A DNA stretch of 64,000 bases from Littorina saxatilis (taxonomy: Eukaryota; Mollusca; Gastropoda; Littorinimorpha; Littorinidae): positions 187,001 to 251,000 of the forward strand of contig NC_090255.1 of the NCBI RefSeq assembly GCF_037325665.1. The letters are read 5' to 3'. Shown here piece after piece: positions 1-13,600 of the stretch; within the stretch, counting starts at the first letter, position 1; each line of letters starts with the position of its first letter. The notes beneath the pieces were generated by a model. It was given only the letters and a program-made list of their open reading frames with translations, made no database searches and was not told the origin of the DNA. The translations under genes were made by a program, and so were the position numbers.

Positions 1-27
1 GTCAAGTTGTGCGACAGTTGCTTTGAA

Positions 28-50
28 GGGGGGGGGGGGGGGGGGGGGGG
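28..50. repeat. Poly-G run
   Basis: A homopolymer run of about 23 G. It can form G-quadruplex and its length is prone to assembly error. Confidence 0.9.
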
Positions 51-199
51 AACGTCCGCATATCACTGACATTGATTTAATGTATTGTAAGTCATTGTTT
101 GTCTTTTACTGGTTGCCTTGGCAAGCTTACCGATTTTTGTGAGAGCCTTGTAGCCAGCTCAAGACGTCATACCGGTTTGAAAAATACCTAGCGCGATCA

Positions 200-415
200 C
201 TGTGAATGGGTCAGTCCCAACACCTCCAGGCATCTCTTCACACACACACACAAATAGTAACCCTGTCAACCTACCCTCAGATGCTGAATGGGTCAGTCCC
301 AACACCTCCAGACATCTCTTCACACACACACACACACACAAATAGTAACCCTGTCAACCTACCCTCAGATGCTGAATGGGTCAGTCCCAACACCTCCAGA
401 CATCTCTTCCGTTCA
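200..415. repeat. Tandem repeat, about 2.5 copies, with (CA)n
   Basis: A unit of about 80 bp containing a CA run and the text CTGAATGGGTCAGTCCCAAC is repeated. Open frames on both strands here are by-products of the repeat. The rest of 51-1380 holds AT-rich unique sequence with no gene I can support. A 117-codon frame at 970-1323 has no recognisable family. Confidence 0.8.
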
Positions 416-1555
416 CGGATGTGAGTGTAAGCCATAGTTCTGGAAACAAAAATATAAAACTTGATCAGGCCTTTCAATAACATTTTCAATTTTTTTGAAT
501 GACAATGTTGTGACTGATATGATTCCTGCAAATATATATACAGCAAACACAGAATAAAGTCTGACAGCCTGCAAATTAAACTTGCCTAACAAAACTGTAC
601 TATCAGTATCATTACTATATCAACCATACCACTCTACAACAGGTACCATTACTATCACTATCAATACAATCGTACCACTCTAAATATATAATTCCATCTA
701 CCTGGCATGTACCCAGGCTGTACAATAACTGGCACAAAAAAGGCCAGTAATTTTGTCACTTTTGTCCAGATATTATTTCTGCATGAACAGCACAATCAGA
801 ATAATGTCTGACAGGCATAAAAACTCTAAAATGACGAAAGTGTACTGTTAATCGTTGATATAACGTCATCATTGAAATTCCCTTCAAAATCAAAACCGTC
901 TTGTCACTGACGTACGGCAAACCAGACAAGCTATAATTGTCTCTCTCAAACTAAGAGATCAGTCTTCCGATGAAAAAGAAACAAAATCGTTACCAAACTG
1001 AAGCAAGAGACAAATCAGCTAGAACAGCGCAAAATAAGCAAATCCATTTCGGCCTCCGAGTTTGCTTTCGTTTCAGTCCGATGAATAGACTTCCGCGAAA
1101 CGAGCAATGGCTTCCGCACGTCGCAAAACTGCTCAGACTACGAGCGATTTCTCTCTCAAGACAAATGCATAATCATCTGAAACTTCATACGACTAAAACA
1201 TGTTTATCTTGCGTAATAACTGGAACTAAAATGCAAATACCAGACACTCGATACATAAACTGCAATCTTCTTTTTCAGGAATTCGTTACCCGTCGTTTTC
1301 TCCGTGCAGCCCCCGCGTTCTAAAGTGAAAGTACTGACAGCCTCGTTTTCAATTAGTTTAACTCTGCAGAGTATATTTACTTTATTTTATTTTATAATTT
1401 GAGGTCATTCCGTCTTGTCGTTTAAATGCCTTCATTTTAACAGTATCTGAGCCAAAACTTACACTGATGAACGTTATAAAAAAAAGAAAAAGAAAAAGTC
1501 TCCTTTGCCAACTTTTCGACAGAGTAGCATCCCCTGAACCAATGTGGCGGCCACC

Positions 1556-1642
1556 ATGCCCGACACACGAAGAATCACTGGACCTGAGGAAACTCAGAGT
1601 CCCTTTGCCTTTTGCCCGCAATTTCTAGCACAATCAGCAGAG
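1556..1642 (+). CDS. EXOSC6: EXOSC6 exon 1 (residues 1-29)
   Basis: The exon opens with ATG in a Kozak-like context and encodes MPDTRRITGPEETQSP and following residues, the conserved N-terminus of MTR3. It ends in phase 0 at the donor GTATGT (1643). Confidence 0.9.
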
Positions 1643-4600
1643 GTATGTTGAGGATGTATGGCTAATAGCATGCATGGTTTCTTAAGTGTCATGCTACAAA
1701 AACCCCGAAAACCCCAAGTCTATATCTTCAAATTGAAGTTTTTGACAATGACATGTCTGTCAGAAGTCATGCCTGATTCTTGCTTTTTGCACCCATTACT
1801 TTTGCTCCTTCGTAAATCTTCACACAAACACGAAAATAAAGCCATGAACGGTGAAAGTTGCAGATGTAAGTTATGATTTGATACAAACAATGTGAAACAT
1901 GTTATGTTTAAGGCCACACAAAAAAAAGTTGTATGTTTCTGGTAACATGGCTAAAAAAAATAGGGTAGGTAGATCTAGGTGGGGATTTTTTTTTTTAATT
2001 TGTCAGGGTAGAAAATAGTTATAGAGTGACGCGAAGAGACTGGACTTACTATACAAAGAGAAAGACAACACATTACAAAACAAATGAGACAAAAGGGATG
2101 CAGGGTTATCCCCCTTGTGTCGTCTGCCGTCTGTTACTTTCGTTTTGACGCTTTTTTTTTGCTTTTTTTTTACAAATGCAATAAAAAAAAAAGTCTAGGG
2201 TCGGCGGGAAAAAACTAGGTAGGGTCGGGTAACCAGAAACATACAACTTTTTTTGTGTGCCTAAGGCACAGTAAGCCTCCCGTAAACCATCACAGATACT
2301 GTCAGGCTTTTACACACAGTACAAACACACATTCATTTAAACACTCACCGTAAAGAGCGAGCAATTTTCAAAGAATTTATTTTTGCGTGGTTTAGGCCAC
2401 ACAAAAAAATTGTCTGTTTCTGGTAACATGGCTAAAAAAAATAGGGTCGGTAGATCGGCTTTTATTTTATTTTTATTTTTTTCCCCCAAATGTAGACCAA
2501 TAAAACTAACTTTAAAAATCGCGCAAAGAGACTGGATTCACTATACATAGAGACAAGACACTCAACACATTTACAAATCATCAGCGGACTTTCGTTTTCA
2601 CACGTTTTTGTTGTTCGTTTTCTCACCCTGTCCTTGACCACAAAAAAAAAATAAAAAATTTTGAGTTTGGAAAAAAAAAGTTTAGGGTCGGCGCCGAAAT
2701 TTAGGGTCGGTCGGGTGACCAGAAACAGACAATTTTTTTTTGTTGGCCTTATCTAACCGCGTGATCAAGTTTCCTTTTTTTCACAATGTAGTCGTCAGTT
2801 TGTGATTTCAATGTGACTCGCTGTAAACTTATCTGCAATAGCACGTTATTATGTACCTCTGAATCTAAACACAACAAACGGCTGCGATTCACGAACTCTA
2901 GCGATGGCTTTTGACTGTTCAGAGGAACTGGCGAAAGGCATAACCGTCGTCTGCTATGAGAACCACGACCTTGCATGACCCTGCTTCCGGGCTTTTCTTT
3001 TTTCAAACTTTCAAAACTTTGAATTGTACTGATCCTGTCTTGATGAAAAAAGAATTCTTTTATGATTTAAGCAGACCTGTCAACCTGTACAGTTTTCCCG
3101 TATTTTGTACGGGATTTACTCAAATTTTGGTGTGTACGGCGTACAACGCCTAGCTGTACGGGTAAACCAAATTGTACGGGAATATTCAAAACCCGAACAA
3201 AGATTCGAAACCGATCATCAGATTCGTTTCTGTTTAGCAGACGACAACAACTAACAGAAAAAGACTGTAACTGAGCTTGTGCGCATGCGCAGAAGGTATC
3301 ATAGAGGGCGCTGTGGCCCAATCCGCTACTTCCGTGTCGCGAGATTTTGTCTTTGTTTTCACTACTTACTTCAGCGACAGACAACGATTCGCGTCACTTT
3401 TCGTGCTACAACGGAAGATGGAGAGGCCAGCGGAGAAAAGAAAGAAAGCCGGATATGGTCAGCACATGTCGGAGTGGGAGAAAACGTACTTTGGTGTCGT
3501 GCGATCATCGGACAAGGGAAAGGAGTACAGTTTGTGCGTACCATGTGGCTCGCACATCAAAGTGAAAGTTGCTGCTTCTGGTCACTACGACTTGAAGCAG
3601 CATTTTGAAACGGCGGTACACAAACAATCATTGATTCGTTCGAAACAGTTCAAGCCTGTGAGTGTGAACCAACATTTCCAGAAACGAGACAGCCGCCTTA
3701 ACGGAAGAAGATGTGACGCAAGCCAATGCCATGAAACCATTACCACAGTCAATCTGGCCTTGCCACGGCAAAGTCAGCTACTGCTACCTACAACAAGTGT
3801 CGTGCTTGAAGTGATCTAGTGAGACTGGACTGTGATTTTTCCTGGTGAACAGTAGTACAAAGTAGTTGTGTGGGTGTGACTACGGTGTTATACATTTAAG
3901 CTTAAAGTGATCTGGTGAGACTGGACTGTGATTTTTCCTGGTGGACAGTAGTAGTTGTGTGGGTGTGACTGTGTTATAAATTTAAGCTTAAAGTGATCAG
4001 GTGCACTGGACTGTGATTTTTCCTGGTCAGTGGACAGTAGTAGTTGTGTGGGTGCGTTTTACAGTAGTTGTATGTATTTATTAATGCTAAATCAGATGTG
4101 TTTTATGAATACAAAATAAATGTTGAGTATTTACCAGCTGGTCTTTCTTCTTTTTTATGTCGTGTGAGTCTTGCGTGTGAACTCAGGTTTGCGTGTGTTC
4201 ATTTTTTGGGAGTGTGTAAGGGATTGTTGCCCTGATTACAGTTTTTAATCATATTAGTACAGGTTGGCCTTGGAAGGGGTTGACAGGTCTGATTTAAGAA
4301 TGTTTGTGTAACATTAACAAGCTGTCAATTTATTATTTAGATTTTAAAAGTTAGGTCTAGCGCCAAAATGCACCGTCCGATTGTCTGATCAGACAATCCG
4401 CAAAATTGATTCTTTGAAAATTGCTCGCTCTTTACGTAGGGCACCTAGGATGTTCTCAAGCGGTGAGTGTTTAAACGAAAGGGTGTTTGTACTGTGTGTA
4501 AAAGCCTGACAGTATCTGTGATGGTTTACGGGAGGCGTACTGTGCCTTTAACAAAACACAATCTAACTTCTAGTTCTAAGGACGAATTTTCTTAATTTTT

Positions 4601-7600
4601 GATGAGGTTGTTTGGGGTTGTTGTTGTGGGTGTTGGGAGAAAAGTAGTACATGTACCGTCATGCTTGGTTTGTTTGGGGTTGTTTTTGTGGGTGTAGGGA
4701 GAAAAGTAGTACATGTACCGTCATGCTTGGTTTGTTTGGGGTTGTTGTTGTGGGTGTAGGGAGAAAAGTAGTACATGTACCGTCATGCTTGGTTTGTTTG
4801 GGGTTGTTGTTGTGGGTGTTGGGAGAAAAGTAGTACATGTACCGTCATGCTTGGTTTGTTTGGGGTTGTTTTTGTGGGTGTTGGGAGAAAAGTAGTACAT
4901 GTACCGTCATGCTTGGTTTGTTTGGGGTTGTTGTTGTGGGTGTAGGGAGAAAAGTAGTACATGTACCGTCATGCTTGGTTTGTTTGGGGTTGTTGTTGTG
5001 GGTGTAGGGAGAAAAGTAGTACATGTACCGTCATGCTTGGTTTGTTTGGGGTTGTTTTTGTGGGTGTAGGGAGAAAAGTAGTACATGTACCGTCATGCTT
5101 GGTTTGTTTGGGGTTGTTGTTGTGGGTGTTGGGAGAAAAGTAGTACATGTACCGTCATGCTTGGTTTGTTTGGGCGAGTGACTTACGCTACAACGTTGGA
5201 GACATAGTGGGTTAGGTTGGGTGGTTAGTGGGTGTTTGGTTTTTGTCCGAAAAAAGTAATTAAGGTAAGGCAGTGATCACGCTTGGGTTTGTGAGCTGGG
5301 TTAGGGTTTGGGTTTGTGAGCTGGTGTTTCCGCAAAGTCAAGAGGACTGTAGTCCACACAAAAACTGTCACTCAAGCCCGGTGTCACGAACTGAAACCTC
5401 TGCTGAACAATCCTTCTCATTGCGGCCCGACTAAACTACGCGCCAGCACGCACCAGCACGCGCTACCTTGAACCATAGCACTTATATACTTTATTTTTAT
5501 ATTTCTTGTTAGATCATCGTCCATTCTTACATAATACAAAATTCCAAACTTCAATGATGAAAATTACGGAAGTTATGACGAGTTTAAGGAGAGCTTATGC
5601 ACTACTCTCAAGTCCGACGATATCCGCCATTGACTAAACAGCGCGCTACCACTTTGATTTGACAAAGATCCTAAGTTGTTTGAAGTTGAGACTATCCTAG
5701 CAGTTCTGCTATCATCCAACACAACCATCACCACTTTGATTTGACAAAGATCCTAAGTTGTTTGAAGTTGAGACTATCCTGGCAGTTCTGCTATCATCCA
5801 ACACAACCATCACCACTTTGATTTGACAAAGATCCTAAGTTGTTTGAAGTTGAGACTATCCTAGCAGTTCTGCTATCATCCAACACAACCATCACCACTT
5901 TGATTTGACAAAGATCCTAAGTTGTTTGAAGTTGAGACTATCCTGGCAGTTCTGCTATCATCCAACACAACCATCACCATTTTGATTTGACAAAGATCCT
6001 AAGTTGTTTGAAGTTGAGACTATCCTAGCAGTTCTGCTATCATCCAACACAACCATCACCACTTTGATTTGACAAAGATCCTAAGTTGTTTGAAGTTGAG
6101 ACTATCCTAGCAGTTCTGCTATCATCCAACACAACCATCACCACTTTGATTTGACAAAGATCCTAAGTTGTTTGAAGTTGAGACTATCCTGGCAGTTCTG
6201 CTATCATCCAACACAACCATCACCACTTTGATTTGACAAAGATCCTAAGTTGTTTGAAGTTGAGACTATCCTAGCAGTTCTGCTATCATCCAACACAACC
6301 ATCACCATTTTGATTTGACAAAGATCCTAAGTTGTTTGAAGTTGAGACTATCCTAGCAGTTCTGCTATCATCCAACACAACCATCACCACTTTGATTTAT
6401 GGAGCTGAAATTGTGTATAATTAAAGAATAAAGTAACATAAATGATACAGGTCATTGTGTATAATTAAAGAATAAAGTAACATAAATGATACAGGTCATT
6501 GTGTATAATTAAAGAATAAAGTAACATAAATGATACAGGTCAAGGCAGTGCCTGCTTCAAAGTGGTTGTGCAGTTGGTATGCATTATGTCTGTATATTCA
6601 GTCAATGTCGAAGTTTTGTCATAACTTCCGTAATTTTCATCATTGAAGTTTGAAATTTTGTATTATGTGAGAATGGACGATGAACTAACTAGAAATATAA
6701 AAAAAAGTATATAAGTGATATTGTTCAAGGTAGCGCGTGCTGGCGCGTAGTTTAGTCGGACCCTCTCATTGCGGTCAATGCGCGTGCGCCAATCTTGGAC
6801 TTAAAAAATGCGACCCTTTCAAGGATGTCGTTAGGCGTCGGACATCGGACATAGGCCGATTAAAAGGCTCAAAAGTCCAATTCACATCGCCGCATGGCGG
6901 TCAGATGTCCTATCGTTTTCAACTGAGCGCGGCCAGACATTGTCCGATAAAATCTCCATTCCTTCGGACAGCGCGTTATTTGATCATTTTCCTTTCATGA
7001 TAAAAATCTTCAAAAAAGCGACCGAGCGCTCTCGCGTACAGGTGCACTGAAGTTGTGCAGTGCAGATCTTGCGTTTTCCGAACGGGTTGCGATGTGAGCC
7101 GTTTACGTTCACCTGTCTACAGCACATTAAAGTTAGGAGTACAGGAGACAACTCCAACTGACCAAGGCTCGCGTCTGCTTTACTTTGCTTTCGGTTAGAG
7201 ATGAAGCGCACTGCACTGAATCATGCCACCGAAAAAAAAATTAAAGCCTGCCAAAGAACAGCAAAAGCTGAACACGTTTGGCTTTTCAACGGCATCGTGT
7301 GCTACATTAGGGCCAAGAACATGGGAAAACACGGCTAGTATCATTCTGGAAAATGACAGTTTTAATGACAGTGTCGCCGCTGAAATCTCCACAATTACGG
7401 AAAGAAAAGCTTCTTCACTTTAAGATGGTGTCGGTACAGCAGGAAATTCACACAAACGATATTTTAATAAGGTTAACTATTCATGGCTGACCCTGTTTAG
7501 TACTAGTTGGTTTGAATTTTACAGCAAAGAGACCATCCATATATAGGCAATCATGCAGTTTGTGTGCCAATCATGCAGTTTGTGTGCCAATCATGCAGTT

Positions 7601-10600
7601 TGTGTGCCAATCATGCAGTTTGTGTGCCAATCATACAGTTTGTGTGTCAATCATACAGTTTGTGTGCCAATCATACAGTTTGTGTGTCAATCATGCAGTT
7701 TGTGTGCCAATCATACAGTTTGTGTGCCAATCATACAGTTTGTGTGCCAATCATACAGTTTGTGTGCCAATCATGCAGTTTGTGTGCCAATCATACAGTT
7801 TGTGTGCCAATCATACAGTTTGTGTGCCAATCATGCAGTTTGTGTGCCAATCATGCAGTTTGTGTGCCAATCATGCAGTGTGTGTGCCAATCATGCAGTG
7901 TGTGTGCCAATCATGCAGTGTGTGTGCCAATCATGCAGTGTGTGTGCCAATCATGCAGTGTGTGTGCCAATCATACAGTTTGTGTGCCAATCATACAGTT
8001 TGTGTGCCAATCATGCAGTTTGTGTGCCAATCATACAGTTTGTGTGCCAATCATGCAGTTCGTGTGCCAATCATGCAGTTTGTGTGCCAATCATACAGTT
8101 TGTGTGCCAATCATACAGTTTGTGTGCCAATCATGCAGTTTGTGTGCCAATCATACAGTTTGTGTGCCAATCATACAGTTTGTGTGCCAATCATACAGTT
8201 TGTGTGTCAATCATACAGTTTGTGTGTCAATCATACAGTTTGTGTGTCAATCATACAGTTTGTGTGCCAATCATACAGTTTGTGTGCCAATCATACAGTT
8301 TGTGTGCCAATCATGCAGTTTGTGTGTCAATCATACAGTTTGTGTGCCAATCATACAGTTTGTGTGCCAATCATACAGTTTGTGTGCCAATCATACAGTT
8401 TGTGTGCCAATCATGCAGTTTGTGTGTCAATCATGCAGTTTGTGTGTCAATCATACAGTTTGTGTGCCAATCATACAGTTTGTGTGCCAATCATACAGTT
8501 TGTGTGCCAATCATACAGTTTGTGTGCCAATCATACAGTTTGTGTGCCAATCATGCAGTTTGTGTGCCAATCATACAGTTTGTGTGCCAATCATACAGTT
8601 TGTGTGCCAATCATACAGTTTGTGTGCCAATCATACAGTTTGTGTGCCAATCATGCAGTTTGTGTGCCAATCATGCAGTTTGTGTGCCAATCATACAGTT
8701 TGTGTGCCAATCATACAGTTTGTGTGCCAATCATACAGTTTGTGTGCCAATCATACAGTTTGTGTGCCAATCATGCAGTTTGTGTGCCAATCATACAGTT
8801 TGTGTGCCAATCATGCAGTTTGTGTGCCAATCATGCAGTTTGTGTGCCAATCATACAGTTTGTGTGCCAATCATACAGTTTGTGTGCCAATCATACAGTT
8901 TGTGTGCCAATCATACAGTTTGTGTGCCAATCATGCAGTTTGTGTGTCAATCATACAGTTTGTGTGCCAATCATACAGTTTGTGTGCCAATCATACAGTT
9001 TGTGTGCCAATCATACAGTTTGTGTGCCAATCATGCAGTTTGTGTGTCAATCATGCAGTTTGTGTGTCAATCATACAGTTTGTGTGCCAATCATACAGTT
9101 TGTGTGCCAATCATACAGTTTGTGTGCCAATCATACAGTTTGTGTGCCAATCATACAGTTTGTGTGCCAATCATGCAGTTTGTGTGCCAATCATACAGTT
9201 TGTGTGCCAATCATACAGTTTGTGTGCCAATCATACAGTTTGTGTGCCAATCATACAGTTTGTGTGCCAATCATACAGTTTGTGTGCCAATCATACAGTT
9301 TGTGTGCCAATCATACAGTTTGTGTGCCAATCATGCAGTTTGTGTGCCAATCATGCAGTTTGTGTGCCAATCATGCAGTTTGTGTGCCAATCATACAGTT
9401 TGTGTGCCAATCAAAGTAAGAGTGCTGAAGTTTTTGGTTGCTTTTTAGTTTGTTTGTTTCTTTTTGGTGTGTGTCCTGTTTGAAACAAAAGTAATAAAAC
9501 AATATACACATACAATGTCGGTGCCGGTGCATATACTGATATGTGTGTGTGCACATAATTTTGTGTTTTGCACAAAAATATAATGTTCCATTAAAATGTC
9601 TGAAAGCAGTCAAATGTCCTATTGATGCCGAAGAGCTCAGGACATTTGTCCTTTAGGTGTGAATTTGTGGCAACATCCCTGCCCTTTGACCGAACGAACC
9701 ATGGGTTAGGATTAGGGTAAGGGTTAGGGTTAGGTTGCTCACAACCTGATTAATCTCCCCATGTTAGCGCATGCGCATTGACCGCAATGAGAAGGATTGT
9801 TCAGGCAGAGTTTTCAGTTTGTGACACCGGCAACCAGTCATGCACAAGTACTGATAACAGATAAGTGATACTAAAAACAAAACAAAAACTGCAACAAAGC
9901 TCGCAATGGCAAAGAATTGTCTGACTGTGTGCACATTTTTTTCCAGGCATTTTCTGATGGGAAAAGAAGAGATGGACGGAAAGCAGAAGCTGACCATCGG
10001 CCTGTGTGTAAGTGTGGCAGCCACAGCACAAATTGCATCACGGTAGTGGAACACCCTTTTTAAGACACCTCCCTCCTTTTAAAGACACCTCCCTCCTTTC
10101 TCAGATACAGCCGCACTCGCCTAAACGAAACACGCTTAAGCAAAAATGTGGATATCTGAAACCATAACCAATTCCCCGTCAGACCCCCCTCTTTGTAAGA
10201 CTATTTCTAATTCGGATAAGCCAAACTCTGTCAAAAAATAGCTTACTCAAACACGGACATCTCAAACGTGATTTTGACAAATAAGCCAAACTACTGTCGT
10301 AGAGGTTGTTTTTTTTATGCTTGAAAAACACGTCAGGAAGATAAACATATTTCGTCACGGCTATAACTATCCTACGGAAACGAACACATCACCTGTTTTT
10401 GAGTATGCGGGGAAACTGATGACGTGTGCCACATGTTTTGCAGGCGCCAATGTTTGGACAGAAAGACTGGTAAGTTTGCGTGCGTGAATTAGGTGGTGGG
10501 TTCAGGGTTAGAGAGATGGGATGGCCGAGGGAGGGGCACAGGGGAGGGGCAGGTCGAAAGGTAACCTTGGGAGATTTGCGATGGGCGTGGTTTATGGGCT

Positions 10601-13600
10601 AGTCGAAAGGATGTGAGCTCAGGCTTAGATTTGTGCGTGCACGATTGTTTCTTTTGGAGTGTGTAGAGGAGGGAGTGTGTAACATGCAGTCTCCCAGTGT
10701 GTGTGTGTGAATTCGTGTGTGTGTATGTGTGAGGGGTGGGGGGAGAGATGGAGCGTGCATTGGCCTGTGCGTATAGAAGCGCGCACATTTGTGTGTGTGT
10801 GTGAGGGTGGAGGGGAGGGAGGGGGCGGGTGGAGGGCAGGAACGAAGTGGAGCGTGCATTGATTTGTGCGTTCAGTAATGTGCGCGCATTTGTGTGTGTG
10901 TGCGTGTGTGTGTGTGATTAGGTTATGTCATACACCAATAACTTGCTCCTGTGTGTGTGTTTTCAGGTATCGAAGCTGATTCAGAAATGTCAAAGAAACC
11001 GAAAACGCGAACCCTTACGCTAAAACAAAAGATCAACATCATCAATGAGGTTGAATCAAACCCGACAAAGAGAAAGACCACAATTGCCGAAGAGCACAAG
11101 ATTCCCAAAAGCACTCTGTCGGGTATCATGAGAGATAGGTAGAAGTATAAACGGCTCTTTTTCTCTGGAAAAGTGTCTGGTCAACAGAGACGACACTGTA
11201 AATGCCAGAAGGAAAGCATTGACACGGCCCTTCTCGAATGGTTTTCAGCTGCTCGCGCGGCAAATGTCCCAATGACTGGTAATATCTTGATGGAAAAAGC
11301 CTCAGAAATATCAAGAAAACTAGGACATGCAAACTGGAAATGCAACGAGGGTTGGCCGCATCACTTTAAACGAAGACACGATATCGTGTGCAAAACGATG
11401 TCCGGTGAAAGAAAAGCTGTCGATGAAACGCATGGGTGGAGGAGATTCTCAAACCCAAAATCGCTTCATACCACCCAAAAGACGTGTGCAATGTTGACGA
11501 AAGCGGGTTCTGGAAGCTACTCCCAGAGAGAACTCTTGCCTTCAAATCAGAAAATGCTTTGGGGGCAAGAAATCGAAAGAAAGATTGACATTCCTCGTGG
11601 CAACAAATATGGACGGAACAGAGAAACTGCCAGTTTTCACAATCGGCCGTTCGAAAAACCCAAGATGCTTCAAGGGCATGAAGTCGCCACCAGTGAAATA
11701 CACCGGCAACGCAAAAGCATGGATAACAGCAGAGCTCTTCACCGAATGGCTCATCGATTTTTACAATTCCATGCACACATAAAACCGTAAAGTCTTGCTT
11801 GTGCTGGATAATTGTTCTGCTCATGACAGAAATGTGCAAGCTTGACTGAAAGCAACCGAACTCTTATTTCTAGCCCCAAATGCTACAAGTAAACTTCAGC
11901 CCTTAGATCAGGGCATCATCAAAAACGTAAAAGTTCACTATCGAACAGCGATGGTGGTGAAATTGATCGCGCACATTGATTCTGGACTATACTACCAAGT
12001 GGAGACTTCCAAATCACTCTTCTTGATGCCTTGACTACTCTGAAGCAAGCATGGGGACACGTTACAACAAGAACCATCGCCAACTGCTTTCGAAAAGCAA
12101 ATTTCGATCCAGTGACTCCAAGTCACGACAGTTCGTTCAACTCGGATGATGACAGCGCGATTCCCCAGTCACTTAGAGACAGATTTTTGGCAGAGTTTGA
12201 CATAGACGTCGAAGAGTATGTCAACGTGGACGAGGATGTCCAGATGTCTGACATGTCCTGGTCCGTGGGTGAAGAAACAACCGAGCAGAACAGTGACGAC
12301 GAGGCAGACCCTACACCCATCATCAGCCGGAAAGACTTGCTGGAGTCCCTCCAAAAAGTTGATCTCTACTGCATGCAAGTGTTTGTGCCGGGGGATCCTG
12401 TCTCACAGGCATTGACATCATTCAAAGAAACCTTACACAAGCATCTCATTAATGTGGGGACTCGGACAACTATCCCGCAATTCTTCCAGAAAACTGAACA
12501 GAAAGACTTGCCGGATGAAACCCAACAAGACCGAGATGATGGGCGCTGTTGTGATGATTAAGGTAAAGAAGAGGGTGAGTCTGATGAGACACCATGCGAC
12601 AGAGACATGACAAAACATGCAAGTATGTCTGACGCAGATGGTGAGTGTTCTGAGAAGGAGTACAGCGCACCAGGAAGTAAAGAAACTGAAGTTCGTAGAA
12701 CAAGACAGCTGCCTGGGAGACGCTTGGGCAAAAAATGACAATTACATGTCTGACACGGAGGAATACAGCTTCACAACTGAGAAGGAAGAATTCGAAGACA
12801 TGGGAGGAACAGGAATGGAGAATGACAGCTACACAACTGAGAGGGAGGAATACAGCTATGAAACTTAAGTGGATGAAGAAAGCTTTGTAACTGATTCGGC
12901 TGAAGAAGAGACTGATGAGGTGCAGATCACTTTCCAAGAAGCGGCTAAGAGAGAGGCATTTGTGCCAACAAACCGTGCCTGGCGACAGGAACAGTCGAGA
13001 CTCCATGGTCTTCCGTTGTTGTGTGATCTACCTGAAAGATCTCGCTCTGAGCTGCTTACAGACCCCCTTCAGGTAGACACAATAGTTGGGGACGGGAATT
13101 GTTTTTATCGTGCACTTAGTCTGGAAGTGTGTGGCACACAGGACCTCCACGAAGAAATTCGTGCCAAACTCATCGACTTCATGCTGCAGAACGAGAAACC
13201 ATTCTCAGGCTATGTGGGCACCAGTATTGGCAATCATCTTCTTGCCAACACCCTCAGACCTAACTCTTGGGGGTCCAACGTTGAAATCCTTGCGGCTGCC
13301 AGCATGTTCCAAACAACTGTTGCAGTGTTCAAAAACGAGTGGCTTTCATACAAACCTCTTTTTCCAATCGAAGGAAGAGATCTTTGTGAAGAGCAAATCT
13401 ACCTGAGGAATGTATGTGCTCATTTTGAGCGAGTGGTGAAGATCAAACCACAATAAACATGCAGCGAAACAAAACATTTGCCTACAATCTATGTTTACGG
13501 AGATTTGATCTTGATTTATGACTACAGACACAAATTGTCTAATTTTGTTTTTTTTCTTTCTTTAATGGAGAGGGTTTTATTAAACATTACATTTATTATG

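Larger units (their letters stand above)
3072..4291 (+). mobile_element. hAT-like transposon, internally shortened
   Basis: Perfect 14-bp inverted ends (CAGACCTGTCAACC at 3072 and its complement at 4278-4291) lie between 7-bp direct repeats ATTTAAG (3065-3071, 4292-4298). The empty site is seen in the sibling element near 50,590. CAG ends and a 7-8 bp duplication suit hAT. A zinc-finger frame lies inside, but there is no catalytic or dimerisation domain. Confidence 0.75.
2264..4547. mobile_element. TTAA-type TIR element B, carrying two nested insertions
   Basis: The ends read GGCACAGTAAGCCTCCCGTA (2265) and its near complement up to 4547, followed by TTAA at 4548-4551; a TTAA also lies at 1908-1911, before the neighbouring MITE. 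Subterminal text (extending to the GAGCGAGCAATTTTCAAAGA motif) is inverted at both ends. A sibling at about 50228-51054 lacks the insertions. TTAA targets suit piggyBac or Kolobok; no transposase is visible, so it is non-autonomous. Confidence 0.75.
1689..4649. mobile_element. TIR element R, copy 1, split by insertions
   Basis: 1689-1907 and 4551-4649 match the unbroken copy at 31035-31508: shared text includes CACAAACACGAAAATAAAGC near 1830 and GACGAATTTTCTTAATTTTT near 4582. The match is interrupted at TTAA by a 2.6-kb block. The unbroken copy has inverted ends, GGTACTACTTGTC and its complement. Superfamily is uncertain; a 9-bp direct repeat at the second copy would suit a Mutator-like element. 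Confidence 0.7.
5424..6763. mobile_element. MULE-like foldback element with internal tandem repeats
   Basis: Long inverted arms (about 5424-5590 and 6608-6763, ends GGCCCGACTAAACTACGCG) are flanked by a 9-bp direct repeat TCTCATTGC (5415-5423, 6764-6772). GG ends and a 9-bp duplication suit Mutator-like elements. There is no coding; the middle is two tandem arrays. Confidence 0.75.
5378..9830. mobile_element. TIR element E with telomere-like core, split by two insertions
   Basis: The left end CCGGTGTCACGAACTGAAAC (5378) is mirrored at 9811-9830. A nearly unbroken sibling lies at 48889-49139. Aligning the two shows that 5424-6763 and 6820-9681 are later insertions. The core (9705-9740) carries degenerate TTAGGG repeats. 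Superfamily unknown. Confidence 0.75.

Noticed and set aside
970-1323. 117-codon frame MKKKQNRYQTEARDK
   Set aside because: No recognisable domain, no splice or promoter support, in repeat-poor intergenic sequence upstream of EXOSC6. Possible but unsupported.
7551-9410. CRISPR-like array
   Set aside because: Units are head-to-tail with no unique spacers, in a eukaryotic genome with no cas genes.
7512-9483. Three overlapping + frames of about 635 codons (VCVPIIQFVCQSYS repeats)
   Set aside because: The 20-bp unit has no forward stop, so all three frames are open. Composition is fixed by the satellite; no coding evidence.
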